A stretch of DNA of 64,000 nt from Bacteroidia bacterium (GTDB lineage Bacteria > Bacteroidota > Bacteroidia > SXHM01). The position numbers and the translations under genes were made by a program. Shown here one piece after another: positions 1 through 7,959 of the stretch. Where the stretch lies: positions 35,821 through 99,820 of the forward strand of contig JAJVIC010000013.1 of NCBI GenBank assembly GCA_022072225.1. Reading direction: 5' to 3'. The notes beneath the pieces are model-generated. The model was not told the origin of the DNA and did no database searches. It was given only the letters and a program-made list of their open reading frames with translations. Numbering within the stretch: the first letter of the stretch is position 1; the number at the start of each line of letters is the position of its first letter.

Positions 1-115
1 AATCAACTAAGTATCCGGACTAACGCTATTGGAAGATGCTTGCTTCAGGCTGATACATGCAAGGTTGGGCTTGACAAATATAGCGATACGGGTGCATGAT
101 GTTGCGCCCCTGCGG

Positions 116-316
116 GCAGATACAGAACATTGTTTGGCAGATGCAGAACATGGTCGGGCAGATACAGAACATGGTTTGGCAGATGCAGAGCATGGTCGGG
201 AAGATACAGAACATAGTCAGGCAGATACAGAGCATGGTTTGGCAGATGCAGAGCATGGTCGAGCAGATACAGAACATGACTTGGCAGATGCAGAACTTGG
301 TCGGGCAGATGCAGGC
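116..316. repeat. 21-bp tandem repeat array (minisatellite 1)
   Basis: Nine full 21-bp units start at 116 and repeat in exact register to 304, with a partial tenth unit after that. Units alternate between two variants (GCAGATACAG... and GCAGATGCAG...), so the higher-order period is 42 bp. Because 21 is a multiple of 3, every frame stays open. A plus-strand frame (29-364) reads heptapeptides such as LADAEHG and RADTEHG, and a minus-strand frame reads Cys-rich CICQTMF heptads. I see no convincing start signal or conserved domain, so I call this a repeat and not a gene. It lies outside the putative island. Confidence 0.85.
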
Positions 317-391
317 AAATATGGGATTTTTAAGATACTTTTGATGCTAAAACAATTCCGATAGCTACAGGGGAGCTATGTATAAGTATAT

Positions 392-1807
392 TCAATGCCC
401 TACCCTCACCTCTTCGCCTTTATTATTGTTCATTGCCCACCAGCCATAGTAGGCTAAGTAGGCAAAGCAAAGTGGGGTAATGATGTAGGATGTTTTGATG
501 TCGGTAACATCGGCCAGCCAGCCCTGGAAAGGGGGAATAACGGCACCGCCCAAAATCATCATAATAAGAAAGGCAGATGCCTGTGAGGTATAAGAACCTA
601 AGTTTTTAATGGCCTGGGCAAAAATGCAGGGCCACATAACGGAACACCAGAGGCCTCCGCTGAGGAAGAACATGAGGGAGATGTTGCCGGTGGTGAGCAT
701 GCCGCCAATCATACAAAGGGCTGCGGCAAGCGCAAAGGCAAGCAGCATTTTTGCGGAGCTTTCGATGGTAAAAAAGGTAACGGCTACCATGAGTGCCACA
801 AAGCCAAGGTAGGGTAAAAATACAGTATTAATATTTAGTCCGGGAATGCTGCTTGCCTTGAAATAATTAACGGCATAAACTACCGTAAATGCAATGAAGG
901 GTAAGAGGGCAAGTAATACTTTTTTTGTGCTTTTGGTTTCGGTCATGGCTTCGGCAGCAGCAGTCCAGCGCCCAATCATAAGGCTGCCCCAGTAGAGTGA
1001 GATGAAGGGGAAGATGAGTTCGCCAGAGATGTTGCCATAGTCGGGGGTATTTAACAATGCTCCCATATTGCTTTGTATGGTTACTTCTACGCCTACGTAA
1101 ATGAAAATGGCAATCATTCCTAAGACTAATTGCGGATATTTTAAGGCAGCAAAGGAGAAGTTTTCTTCGGCTGCTTTTTTTACTTCTTCAATTTTCATGA
1201 AGCGCAGAACCAGTGCCAGCGAAAGGAAGAGGACTATGAGAATGATGTAAAGGGTATCCACATTTTTGAGTTGAATGGGGTTGCCTTCTGTAGCCGATGC
1301 AAAAAATCCACCGAAGAGAAAGTAGGCGACAATAAGTGGACCTATAGTGGTACCGAATGAGTTGATGCCACCTGCAAGGTTGAGGCGGTGGGCACCTGTG
1401 CGCTCATCGCCCAGAAGAATTACAAAAGGGTTGGCGGCTGTTTGCTGCAAACAAAAACCTAATGCAATAATAAAGAAAGAAGTGAGTATTAATCCGTAGC
1501 TGCCGATGTGAAGGGAAGGTATCATGCACAGGGCACCCACTGCGGAAATAATCAAGCCGAGTGAAAAGGATTTGGCATAGCCCTGCTCGTTTACAAAATC
1601 GCGTTTTTTGATAAAGGTATAAAGGAACAGAAGCAGTGAGCCTATGAAGTAGCCACCGTAAAATGTGGAGTCGATTAGTTGCGACTGGAACTGCGAAAGC
1701 TGAAAATGGTCTTTACAGAAGGGAATAAAAATACCGTTGCTGGCTGCCAGAAAACCCCAGAAGAAAAAGATAGAGATAACGGCATAAAAGGTGGATTGCT
1801 TTTGCAT
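392..1807 (-). CDS. FucP/GluP-type sugar MFS transporter
   Basis: This 471-aa inner-membrane protein fits the fucose/glucose-galactose permease subfamily of the major facilitator superfamily, which takes up sugars by proton or cation symport. About twelve hydrophobic segments are visible. The N-terminal region FFFWGFLAASNGIFIPF, followed by an FYGGYFIGSL segment, is typical of FucP-like proteins, and the length is slightly above the usual 410-440 aa. The ATG at 1805-1807 is the first Met of a sensible N-terminus. A weak -7-like box (TATCCTTG on the minus strand, 1828-1835) lies just upstream. No sugar-catabolic genes are adjacent, so the substrate cannot be named. It lies outside the island boundary. 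Confidence 0.88.
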   Translation of the reverse strand: MQKQSTFYAVISIFFFWGFLAASNGIFIPFCKDHFQLSQFQSQLIDSTFYGGYFIGSLLLFLYTFIKKRDFVNEQGYAKSFSLGLIISAVGALCMIPSLHIGSYGLILTSFFIIALGFCLQQTAANPFVILLGDERTGAHRLNLAGGINSFGTTIGPLIVAYFLFGGFFASATEGNPIQLKNVDTLYIILIVLFLSLALVLRFMKIEEVKKAAEENFSFAALKYPQLVLGMIAIFIYVGVEVTIQSNMGALLNTPDYGNISGELIFPFISLYWGSLMIGRWTAAAEAMTETKSTKKVLLALLPFIAFTVVYAVNYFKASSIPGLNINTVFLPYLGFVALMVAVTFFTIESSAKMLLAFALAAALCMIGGMLTTGNISLMFFLSGGLWCSVMWPCIFAQAIKNLGSYTSQASAFLIMMILGGAVIPPFQGWLADVTDIKTSYIITPLCFAYLAYYGWWAMNNNKGEEVRVGH

Positions 1808-1900
1808 AGAGTCTGGTTTTAGAAAAGCAAGGATATGGAAAAAACAATAGCCCGGAATAAAGTGGCTGTTTAAAGTATAAACAGAAGATTGTTTGTGGAA

Positions 1901-1917
1901 GTGATCCCGATTGGATT
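1901..1917. repeat. attL-like direct repeat (tRNA-Arg 3' end copy)
   Basis: GTGATCCCGATTGGATT is identical to 53786-53802, which is the 3' end (T-arm half plus acceptor strand) of the tRNA-Arg(TCT) gene. Here the identity stops and no tRNA body follows, as expected for the displaced 3' fragment left when an element integrates into a tRNA gene. The integrase gene starts 167 bp further inside. Confidence 0.8.
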
Positions 1918-2031
1918 AAAATCCCTTACTACACTTAACCAAATTTAACTCACATGCATATAAATATCAATCAGTTAAATGATTTGACAAACAAAAAAAA
2001 GACAAAATAAGTAAAAGAAAATAAGATGATA

Positions 2032-2064
2032 TTGTCAATTATTTTGTCAATTACTTTGTCAATG
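2032..2064. promoter_or_regulatory. left arm-type integrase binding sites
   Basis: Three direct copies of TTGTCAAT begin at 2032, 2044 and 2056, an exact 12-bp period (about one helical turn). An inverted relative (TTTGACAA) lies at 1983-1990. Copies with the same 12-bp spacing occur inside the right end at 53732 and 53744, which points to integrase arm sites more than to an ordinary operator. Confidence 0.65.
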
Positions 2065-2071
2065 CTTTTAT

Positions 2072-2079
2072 TACATTTG
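2072..2079 (+). promoter_or_regulatory. -7 box of the integrase promoter
   Basis: TACATTTG matches the Bacteroidota TAnnTTTG consensus and ends 4 bp before the integrase ATG (2084). Transcription would begin at or next to the start codon, giving a leaderless or nearly leaderless mRNA. The upstream part of the promoter coincides with the TTGTCAAT repeats, so integrase binding could repress its own gene. A clear -33 element at the usual spacing was not found. Confidence 0.45.
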
Positions 2080-2083
2080 CAAC

Positions 2084-3343
2084 ATGATTAATGTATCATT
2101 CTATCTTTTAAATCCTCGAGCAGTTTCTCAAAGCCCAGTATATGCGTCAATCAGTAATAAAGTAGCTCGTTTACGTTTTGCCACAGGGCAATCTTTTATT
2201 GCATCCTATTGCAACGCTAGAAAAAAGAAAGGGGCAAAAGAATTGATAAAGAAAAACACAACATTTTATTTTGAATACAGATCTATCTTAGATAATCTTC
2301 GAGATACGATTATTCGAATTGAGATGAACTTTTTAAAGGAAAATAAAAAGCCGTCATTGGAACAAATAAGAGATGCTTTCTACCTGCATATTGGCAAAAT
2401 AAAATCAGAATCGGAACAAACATTTGATGATGTGTTTAGGAAATTTATTTCTTCCACTGAAAGCCAATGGAGTTTAGGGTCAAGAAAACATTTTATAACT
2501 TTAAAAAACCATTTGACAGAATTTGAAAAAACTTATGGGGCAATTACTCTACATAATTTGAATGAAGATTTATGGAGGAATTTCAGAGACAACTATTTCG
2601 TAAAGCAGAAAAAATTTGGAAACTCAAGTACAAATTCAAATCTTAAAAAATTAAAACAGTTCATGAAATTTGCAGATAAAAAGCAATTTTTAAAATGCAA
2701 AATTGATTTTGATGAACTTAGGTACCTTGAGGAAATAGAACCCTTTAAAATTGCTCTTAAAGAACCTGAGGTTGAAACCTTATTAAAACTTAATCTGTCA
2801 AATACACCTCGGCTTGACAAAGTTCGAGATTTATTTGCTTTGGAAATATTGACAGGGCAACGCTTTTCTGACATACCAAAACTTTTAGACAATAAACATG
2901 TTTCGCAAACTAACATTCAGATTTATCAGAATAAAACGGGAGAGAAAGTAACAATACCACTTCATCCAAAATTAAAAAAACATCTTAAATCAATTTTCAA
3001 AAAATATCCTCAAGGGTTTCCAATACTTACCAACCAAAAATTCAACGAATACCTTACTGAGATTTGCATTCTGGCAAAGTTCAATAAAATTCACTCCTGG
3101 GTTACTCAATCAGGAAAGGAAAGAATACCACACTCAGATTTCAGGTACAATCTAATCAGTAGCCATACAGGCCGCAGAACCTTTTGCACCCTTGCACTTA
3201 AAAGCGGAATTCACCATGAAATGATAATGAAAGTTTCAGGCCACAAAAAGTATGATCAATTTCGAGAATATGTTAAAGTTGATGACGATGACTTAGATTT
3301 AGCATTTAATAATATGCTTAAAAAGACAAAGCTTAGAAAATGA
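2084..3343 (+). CDS. tyrosine recombinase / site-specific integrase
   Basis: This 419-aa integrase is of the Bacteroidetes island/phage type. The N-terminal ~100 residues resemble an arm-DNA-binding domain, residues ~105-200 a SAM-like core-binding domain, and the rest is the catalytic domain. Catalytic signatures are visible in order: Arg in LTGQRFSD, Lys in the NKTGEKVTIPL beta-hairpin, HTGRR (the H-x-x-R box), GHK, and the nucleophile Tyr in FREYVKV. It would cut and rejoin DNA at the tRNA-Arg attachment core. It overlaps the next gene by 4 bp (ATGA), indicating translational coupling. Its position just inside attL is typical. Confidence 0.95.
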   Translation: MINVSFYLLNPRAVSQSPVYASISNKVARLRFATGQSFIASYCNARKKKGAKELIKKNTTFYFEYRSILDNLRDTIIRIEMNFLKENKKPSLEQIRDAFYLHIGKIKSESEQTFDDVFRKFISSTESQWSLGSRKHFITLKNHLTEFEKTYGAITLHNLNEDLWRNFRDNYFVKQKKFGNSSTNSNLKKLKQFMKFADKKQFLKCKIDFDELRYLEEIEPFKIALKEPEVETLLKLNLSNTPRLDKVRDLFALEILTGQRFSDIPKLLDNKHVSQTNIQIYQNKTGEKVTIPLHPKLKKHLKSIFKKYPQGFPILTNQKFNEYLTEICILAKFNKIHSWVTQSGKERIPHSDFRYNLISSHTGRRTFCTLALKSGIHHEMIMKVSGHKKYDQFREYVKVDDDDLDLAFNNMLKKTKLRK

Positions 3344-4044
3344 CAAGTGGGGAGCTACAAAGTTTGATAGACCGGTGCGAAAGTATTGGGAGGTTATTCG
3401 AAGAATTGGCACTCGGTGAACAAATTCTACCTTTTAATTCTTATGAGTTATGTTTAATAAAACTTAAGGAATTAATTAAAACTAAAAATACCGCTTCCTA
3501 TTTAGAAGAACAAAAAAATAAATTGGTTAGAGCTAAAGTTAGGTATTCGAGATCTAGTTTTTACAATTTTTCGGGTGAGATGATAATCATTGATGGAATA
3601 ATTAAATACATTGATCAGAAACTAAATGCGGATGAACTTTCAGAAGCCAATGAGGTAATAAAAAAGTTAAATGAAATAATTGCTAAGAAAAATAATAAAG
3701 TAAATAGAGACAAATCACAAAAAATAACCCGATTTGAAGACATCCTTACAGATATTGGGAAAGAATTATTACCTAAATTAATAAATGCATACAAAGAAGC
3801 TGGGAAACAAGAATTTGCAATTATGCTCTTTGCACTATACAAATCCGGGGTAACAAATATAGATCCTTACAAATTTCAGAATGCATCACAATTACATTTG
3901 ATAACAACAAATGCCTTTGGTGACATTGGAAGTCGCTATAATTTATCAAAAAACCTTGCGATGCTTAATACTCCATCGAAACGCCTCCAAAATAAAATAG
4001 ATGTTCACATAAATAAAATCTTGGAGCTAATTAAAAATAAATAA
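3340..4044 (+). CDS. hypothetical protein coupled to integrase
   Basis: This is a 234-aa soluble, Lys/Glu-rich, largely helical protein with no signal peptide or TM segment. I do not recognise a domain. Residues ~85-130 (KYIDQKLNADELSEANEVIK onward) are predicted coiled-coil or long helix. The ATG overlaps the integrase stop (ATGA), so the two are co-translated, and it lies between integrase and an excisionase-like gene. A role in island maintenance or control of excision is possible from position alone. It is followed by a perfect 10-bp palindrome. Confidence 0.75.
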   Translation: MTSGELQSLIDRCESIGRLFEELALGEQILPFNSYELCLIKLKELIKTKNTASYLEEQKNKLVRAKVRYSRSSFYNFSGEMIIIDGIIKYIDQKLNADELSEANEVIKKLNEIIAKKNNKVNRDKSQKITRFEDILTDIGKELLPKLINAYKEAGKQEFAIMLFALYKSGVTNIDPYKFQNASQLHLITTNAFGDIGSRYNLSKNLAMLNTPSKRLQNKIDVHINKILELIKNK

Positions 4045-4063
4045 TTGCAAAAGTTGCAATTAT
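4041..4063. terminator. perfect palindrome after integrase operon
   Basis: ATAATTGCAA-AAG-TTGCAATTAT is a perfect 10-bp inverted repeat with a 3-nt loop, overlapping the stop codon of the preceding gene. It lacks a T-run, so it could be an operator (repeated TTGCAA half-sites) instead of an intrinsic terminator. The excisionase-like gene starts 62 bp downstream. Confidence 0.4.
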
Positions 4064-4095
4064 TTGCCTGCAACAAATGCATTACATACCTGAAA

Positions 4096-4103
4096 TATTT
4101 TTG
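4096..4103 (+). promoter_or_regulatory. candidate -7 box of excisionase-like gene
   Basis: TATTTTTG matches TAnnTTTG and lies 21 bp upstream of the ATG at 4125. No -33 TTTG at standard spacing is evident. The TTGCAA palindrome lies upstream, where a regulator could act. Confidence 0.35.
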
Positions 4104-4124
4104 CTGCGTTAATACTAAACGAAC

Positions 4125-4409
4125 ATGCAAGAAAATCCTTTTACAATTATTGAAAAACAGTTACAAAAAATCGAGGAGCTTCTCTCCTACTTAATTAATA
4201 AGAAATCGACTTCTACAGCACCTGTCGGAGAATTCAGATTTATGCCGATTCAAGAAATATTCAAAAAAAAGATATGCTCAAAACCAACTTTCTACGCACA
4301 TCTTAAAGCAGGAAATTTCAGATTATTTAAATTCGGAAACAAATCCTTTGTAGACAAAAATGAATTTTTATCAACGTTCCACTCAATAAAATTTAAAAAA
4401 AACACTTAA
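4125..4409 (+). CDS. excisionase-like helix-turn-helix protein
   Basis: This 94-aa protein has a short N-terminal helix (FTIIEKQLQKIEELLSYLI), a linker, and then a MerR/Xis-type winged HTH: FRFMPIQEIFKKKICSKPTFYAHLKAG followed by RLFKFGNKSFVDKNEF. This is the arrangement of HTH_17/excisionase-family proteins carried by Bacteroidetes mobile elements next to integrases. It probably bends attachment-site DNA or regulates the integrase. It lies 62-81 bp downstream of the integrase gene pair, with its own possible -7 box. Confidence 0.75.
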   Translation: MQENPFTIIEKQLQKIEELLSYLINKKSTSTAPVGEFRFMPIQEIFKKKICSKPTFYAHLKAGNFRLFKFGNKSFVDKNEFLSTFHSIKFKKNT

Positions 4410-4437
4410 TTTAATTACAACCAAAAATCTCACAAAC

Positions 4438-4623
4438 ATGGAATCGAACAAAGAAAACAATATCAATGTAGACTTTTATGATCTCAAAAAAAATCCTATC
4501 GTTAAGGCTGCTACAATTATCACAGCTGTCGTGGTACTAATTTTAGCCTCTGGTGGACTGATGCAGATTATAACCTACGCAGTGAATTCATTTAAAGATC
4601 TTCAAGCAGCCTATAATCGGTAA
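4438..4623 (+). CDS. small single-TM protein
   Basis: This 61-aa ORF starts with ATG 28 bp after the HTH gene. It has a polar N-terminus with acidic and Asn residues, one hydrophobic segment at about residues 24-46 (AATIITAVVVLILASGGLMQ), and a short amphipathic tail. No family is recognised. Same strand and close spacing suggest co-transcription with the excisionase-like gene. Its small size makes it less certain than its neighbours. Confidence 0.55.
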   Translation: MESNKENNINVDFYDLKKNPIVKAATIITAVVVLILASGGLMQIITYAVNSFKDLQAAYNR

Positions 4624-5030
4624 TTGTCAACAGGTTTAAAAAGTCAGGGATGTCATTTTTGATTTTCTCAAGCTCAACATCACATTCGCTTTAAAACAAT
4701 TACTCCTCCAGTATTAGAAATAGCTCATTACTTAAAATGCAATTAACTATTGTAAGGTGCTATGTTAAAAATGCAAACTTTACGCTTCACTTCAACCTAA
4801 AGACGGTACATTGAGAGTTGCTCCTCTTCGCTTTATGTGAGTATTTTATTTTTATATCAGTAATTTAACAAAACTTAATTTACGCTGTAAGGTTGTGTAA
4901 AATTCCTGAGAGAAAAGATACGGGAGTATAGAATTCTTATTAAGTTAGAGAAAAAAATACTATCTTAAAAAATTGCTTGCTGCGTTGTCTTCAGCGCTTT
5001 TTAAGAGAGTATTTTTTTGTGGGTGGCTTT
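4624..5030. other. intergenic region between convergent units
   Basis: This stretch separates the plus-strand integrase module from the minus-strand transporter operon. Apart from the strong inverted repeat at 4951-5018, I see no ORF, RNA gene or promoter in it. Confidence 0.6.
4951..5018. terminator. bidirectional terminator after the ABC/kinase operon
   Basis: A 21-nt arm (4951-4971) pairs with 4998-5018 with one mismatch. The arms are A-rich on one side and T-rich on the other, so both strands give a stem ending in a U-tract. A second small stem (GCTG/CAGC) lies in the loop. It sits 13 bp after the end of the last permease gene (5031), as expected for the end of the long minus-strand operon. 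Confidence 0.7.
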
Positions 5031-5915
5031 TCATGCTATCCGTTTTGCTTTTGATGTAAACAATTCTTTCACTCCATTTTTCCCTGTCATCATCACCACA
5101 ACTAAAATAAGCCCGTAAATGATTTGTCGCATGTTGGCGGCAATGCTGTCAGGCATACCAACAAAGCGAAGTGCTTCGGGTAAGAGAACTAAAAATGCTG
5201 CCGCTAAAAAACTCCCTGTCAGGTTGCCAAGCCCGCCAATGATTACGATGGAGAGAACAAAGATTGATTCTGCTACAGTGAAACTTGTCGGGTCAATGTA
5301 GGAAATGTAATGAGCATACAATGTCCCGGGAATGGCGGCAAACATTGCACTCAATGTAAATGAAACTGTCTTGGAGAGATATACATTTTTGCCGATGCTT
5401 TGAGAATAAATTTCGTCTTCGCTGATTGCTGTGAGTGTCTTACCAAAACCTGATTTGGAAATGTTACGCAACACAAACCAAATGATTGCAACAAAGAAAA
5501 GTGAAAGCAACAGAAAAGAAATTTTACTGTCTAAGCTGAAACCTAAAAGCGAAATGGAAGGAATGCCCGGAATACCTAAAGGTCCTCTTGTCAAGTCCAT
5601 CCAGTTATTCATGATGGAAAAAAGAATTACCTGAATGCCCAAAGTGCAAATGATAAAATAATCTTCCACTGTCCGCAAAGCAATAAGTGAAACGATAAAT
5701 GCTATTGCTCCGCTAATGAACATTGCCAAAGGAATATTTAGCCAAAAAGAAAAACCAAACTGTGTTGAAAGAATTGCAGTTGTGTATGCACCTATTCCGT
5801 AAAAACCGGCATGTGCTAATGAAATCAGTCCAGTGAAACCTGCTGACAGATTTAAACTTTGCGAAAGCAAAGTGTAAAAGCAAATGAGAATGAAGAGGTG
5901 TAAAATATATTCCAT
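5031..5915 (-). CDS. livM: Liv-type ABC transporter permease (LivM family)
   Basis: This 294-aa integral membrane protein has about eight hydrophobic segments. The hallmark LivM stretch is present: LIALRTVEDYFIICTLGIQ and then NNWMDLTRGPLGIPGIP, followed by the cytoplasmic coupling region around KTLTAISEDEIYSQSIG. LivM and LivH form the membrane channel of branched-chain amino acid/amide-type importers. It follows the LivH gene by 1 bp and is the last gene of the operon, before a strong terminator. The substrate is unknown: the same permease family imports amino acids, urea and amides, and the unusual operon may use it for something else. Confidence 0.9.
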   Translation of the reverse strand: MEYILHLFILICFYTLLSQSLNLSAGFTGLISLAHAGFYGIGAYTTAILSTQFGFSFWLNIPLAMFISGAIAFIVSLIALRTVEDYFIICTLGIQVILFSIMNNWMDLTRGPLGIPGIPSISLLGFSLDSKISFLLLSLFFVAIIWFVLRNISKSGFGKTLTAISEDEIYSQSIGKNVYLSKTVSFTLSAMFAAIPGTLYAHYISYIDPTSFTVAESIFVLSIVIIGGLGNLTGSFLAAAFLVLLPEALRFVGMPDSIAANMRQIIYGLILVVVMMTGKNGVKELFTSKAKRIA

Positions 5916-5916
5916 A

Positions 5917-6789
5917 TTACACCTCCACTTTTTTTAGCCGTTTGCCACTAAAGCCAAGCGGTTTCCAGATTAAAAATAAAATGAGAATGATGTAAGTAAC
6001 TGCATCCATCCATTTTGTGTCTATGTAATACGCTGCAAGATGCTGTGCCGATGCTATAAGCAATGCACCAGCAACTAGCCCTCTTGTGCTGCCAACGCCT
6101 CCAATAATCATTGCTACAACTCCATAAAGCAAAAGATTAAAACCGAAAGTTGGTGTCATATTGGTGTCCATTGCTGAAAGTATTCCGGCTGTGGCTGCCA
6201 ATGCTGAACCGATGCCAAAGGCAATCAAAATAATTTTGTTGGATGAGATACCGTAAATGTTGCACAACTCAGGATTGCTTGCAACGGCACGAATGGATTT
6301 GCCTGTGGCTGTGTAGTGCAGAAACAAATTGACTGCAACGAACAAAGCAATGGAAACAACAATGGTTATGATTTGAATGGTGGTTATGTATGCATCGAAA
6401 ACCTGATGCCCTACTGTTACTTCTGCGGTGTTTATGATTTTGGTATCGTCTCCAAAGAAAAGTGAAATGCAATTTTGCAGCACCACATACAAGCCAATGG
6501 AAGCAATGAGGTAAGCCAATGCCGGAACATTTCTTTTTCTCATTTGGCGGTAAACTAAAATCTCACAAGCAACACCAATTATAGCTGTTGCTAAAATTGA
6601 TAAAGTAACTGAAACTGGAAAAGGAATTGAAAATTTATTTGTAAAAAAAAAAACGAAATAAGCGCCTGATGTGATTATGATTGCATGAGCAATATGAAAA
6701 AACCTTGTTGAGTGATAAATAAGAGAAAACGAAAACCCTATGAGTAGAAAGGAAAAAAATGATAATATTTCATTTAAAAGAAGTTGCAT
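5917..6789 (-). CDS. livH: Liv-type ABC transporter permease (LivH family)
   Basis: This 290-aa protein has about eight TM segments. It carries the LivH signatures LIYHSTRFFHIAHA near the N-terminus and RAVASNPELCNIYGISSNKI (the coupling loop contacting the ATPases), plus the late GGVGSTRGLVAGALL. It forms the channel with LivM, encoded immediately downstream. It starts 3 bp after the radical SAM gene, so the permeases are coupled to the enzyme genes. Base composition is less AT-rich than the radical SAM/methyltransferase genes just upstream. Confidence 0.9.
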   Translation of the reverse strand: MQLLLNEILSFFSFLLIGFSFSLIYHSTRFFHIAHAIIITSGAYFVFFFTNKFSIPFPVSVTLSILATAIIGVACEILVYRQMRKRNVPALAYLIASIGLYVVLQNCISLFFGDDTKIINTAEVTVGHQVFDAYITTIQIITIVVSIALFVAVNLFLHYTATGKSIRAVASNPELCNIYGISSNKIILIAFGIGSALAATAGILSAMDTNMTPTFGFNLLLYGVVAMIIGGVGSTRGLVAGALLIASAQHLAAYYIDTKWMDAVTYIILILFLIWKPLGFSGKRLKKVEV

Positions 6790-6792
6790 ACT

Positions 6793-7959
6793 TTAAACCA
6801 ACTCGCTTAAAAACATTTTTTTAGATGTATTAAAATCTTCACATATACAACTATTTATTTTATATCTTCCTTTTACTATCTCTTCATTGAGGTGAAGCAT
6901 TTCAAATAGTTCGTTAATTATGTTTCCATTACTCCTTAAATTTAAAGTTGACAATAGCCCTTCTTTTGAGATTTTCTTTGGTGATATTGCCATGCAAACT
7001 GACAAATAACCTGAATTGTGTATACTAATCATATAACCTACTCTTTTACATCTCGACCTTTGCAACCAAGATTCTAATAATAACCTCTGTTCATTATTAA
7101 TTATAGGGTCAAAATCATACTGATTAAAACATCTGCCTGAATGAATTAAAGGCTCCATATATGATTTAACTCCAGATTTCTGAACAAAAGGGATTATATT
7201 TTGAACCACTTCCTCTAAATTTCTCTTTTCTATTATGACTTCAATTCCAATTTTGTCTAATGACAGAGTTTCCAACATTAATTTTAATCCATAAGGAATA
7301 TTCCAATTGTAGTAATTAGTATAATTATATTTTGCCGAATTTATACCCATCATTGTAGATATTAAATCTGGCTTTAATGACCATAATTTGAAATAGATAT
7401 AAATTGGATATTTTTTTAATCGTTTCACTGCTTCTTCACAAGATATCCCCCAGTATCTATGGGACTCATCATCATTTGAAAATAATAATCCATTAGTAAA
7501 GACTATAATTTTCATTCGTTTATCTTTAACATAATCTAATATGTCCCAAAAAGAATTATCTAAAGTTGGTTCCCCTTCTCCTGGAATGTATAAGGTTCTT
7601 ACCCCTAATTCATAAGCTTGGTCAATTACTGATTTTATTTCGTGTAATTTAAGTTCATTGTTTTTACTTTTTCTATCTGTATAACAAATACCACAATCTG
7701 CATTACATTTACCAGTAAGCATTAAAGTTACAATTAATGCACTGCATGATTTTGCATTTTGAACTAACTTATATATATCTTCTTTGGTTTGTTTAAATAA
7801 GTAATTCAAATGTGGTTTAAATTCTAAATTTATTTCAGTAAATTTTTCAAGAATTGATGAATGACCATAATAATAATCTATAGTCATATTATTACGAATA
7901 ACCTCATTTTCCAATTCCCCTTCAAAGACTTGTTCTGCAAATAATTTATCTTTCTTCAT
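6793..7959 (-). CDS. radical SAM protein (SPASM-like C-terminus)
   Basis: This 388-aa protein has the radical SAM cluster motif C85-x3-C89-x2-C92 (CNADCGIC), which binds a 4Fe-4S cluster and cleaves S-adenosylmethionine, followed by the GEGEPTLD region that contacts the methionine amino group. An N-terminal extension of ~70 residues precedes the core. Several further Cys (in CFNQYDF, RSRCKRVG, LSVCMAIS and NSCICEDF) suggest auxiliary clusters of the SPASM/twitch kind, known from peptide- and small-molecule-modifying enzymes. It overlaps the methyltransferase start by 4 bp. The DNA is distinctly AT-rich. The substrate is unknown, and no obvious precursor-peptide gene was found nearby. Confidence 0.88.
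   Translation of the reverse strand: MKKDKLFAEQVFEGELENEVIRNNMTIDYYYGHSSILEKFTEINLEFKPHLNYLFKQTKEDIYKLVQNAKSCSALIVTLMLTGKCNADCGICYTDRKSKNNELKLHEIKSVIDQAYELGVRTLYIPGEGEPTLDNSFWDILDYVKDKRMKIIVFTNGLLFSNDDESHRYWGISCEEAVKRLKKYPIYIYFKLWSLKPDLISTMMGINSAKYNYTNYYNWNIPYGLKLMLETLSLDKIGIEVIIEKRNLEEVVQNIIPFVQKSGVKSYMEPLIHSGRCFNQYDFDPIINNEQRLLLESWLQRSRCKRVGYMISIHNSGYLSVCMAISPKKISKEGLLSTLNLRSNGNIINELFEMLHLNEEIVKGRYKINSCICEDFNTSKKMFLSELV

Noticed and set aside
116..316. CRISPR array
   Set aside because: Repeats are contiguous, without unique spacers, and no cas genes are near. The same applies to 26922-27222.
26..364. Open frames on both strands across the first 21-bp array (Cys-rich CICQTMF heptads and ADAEHG heptads)
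   Set aside because: A 21-bp period keeps every frame open automatically. No start signal, signal peptide or conserved domain supports translation.
361..379. Terminator after the sugar transporter (ATAGCT...AGCTAT)
   Set aside because: The stem is only 6 bp, with no T-run on the minus strand.
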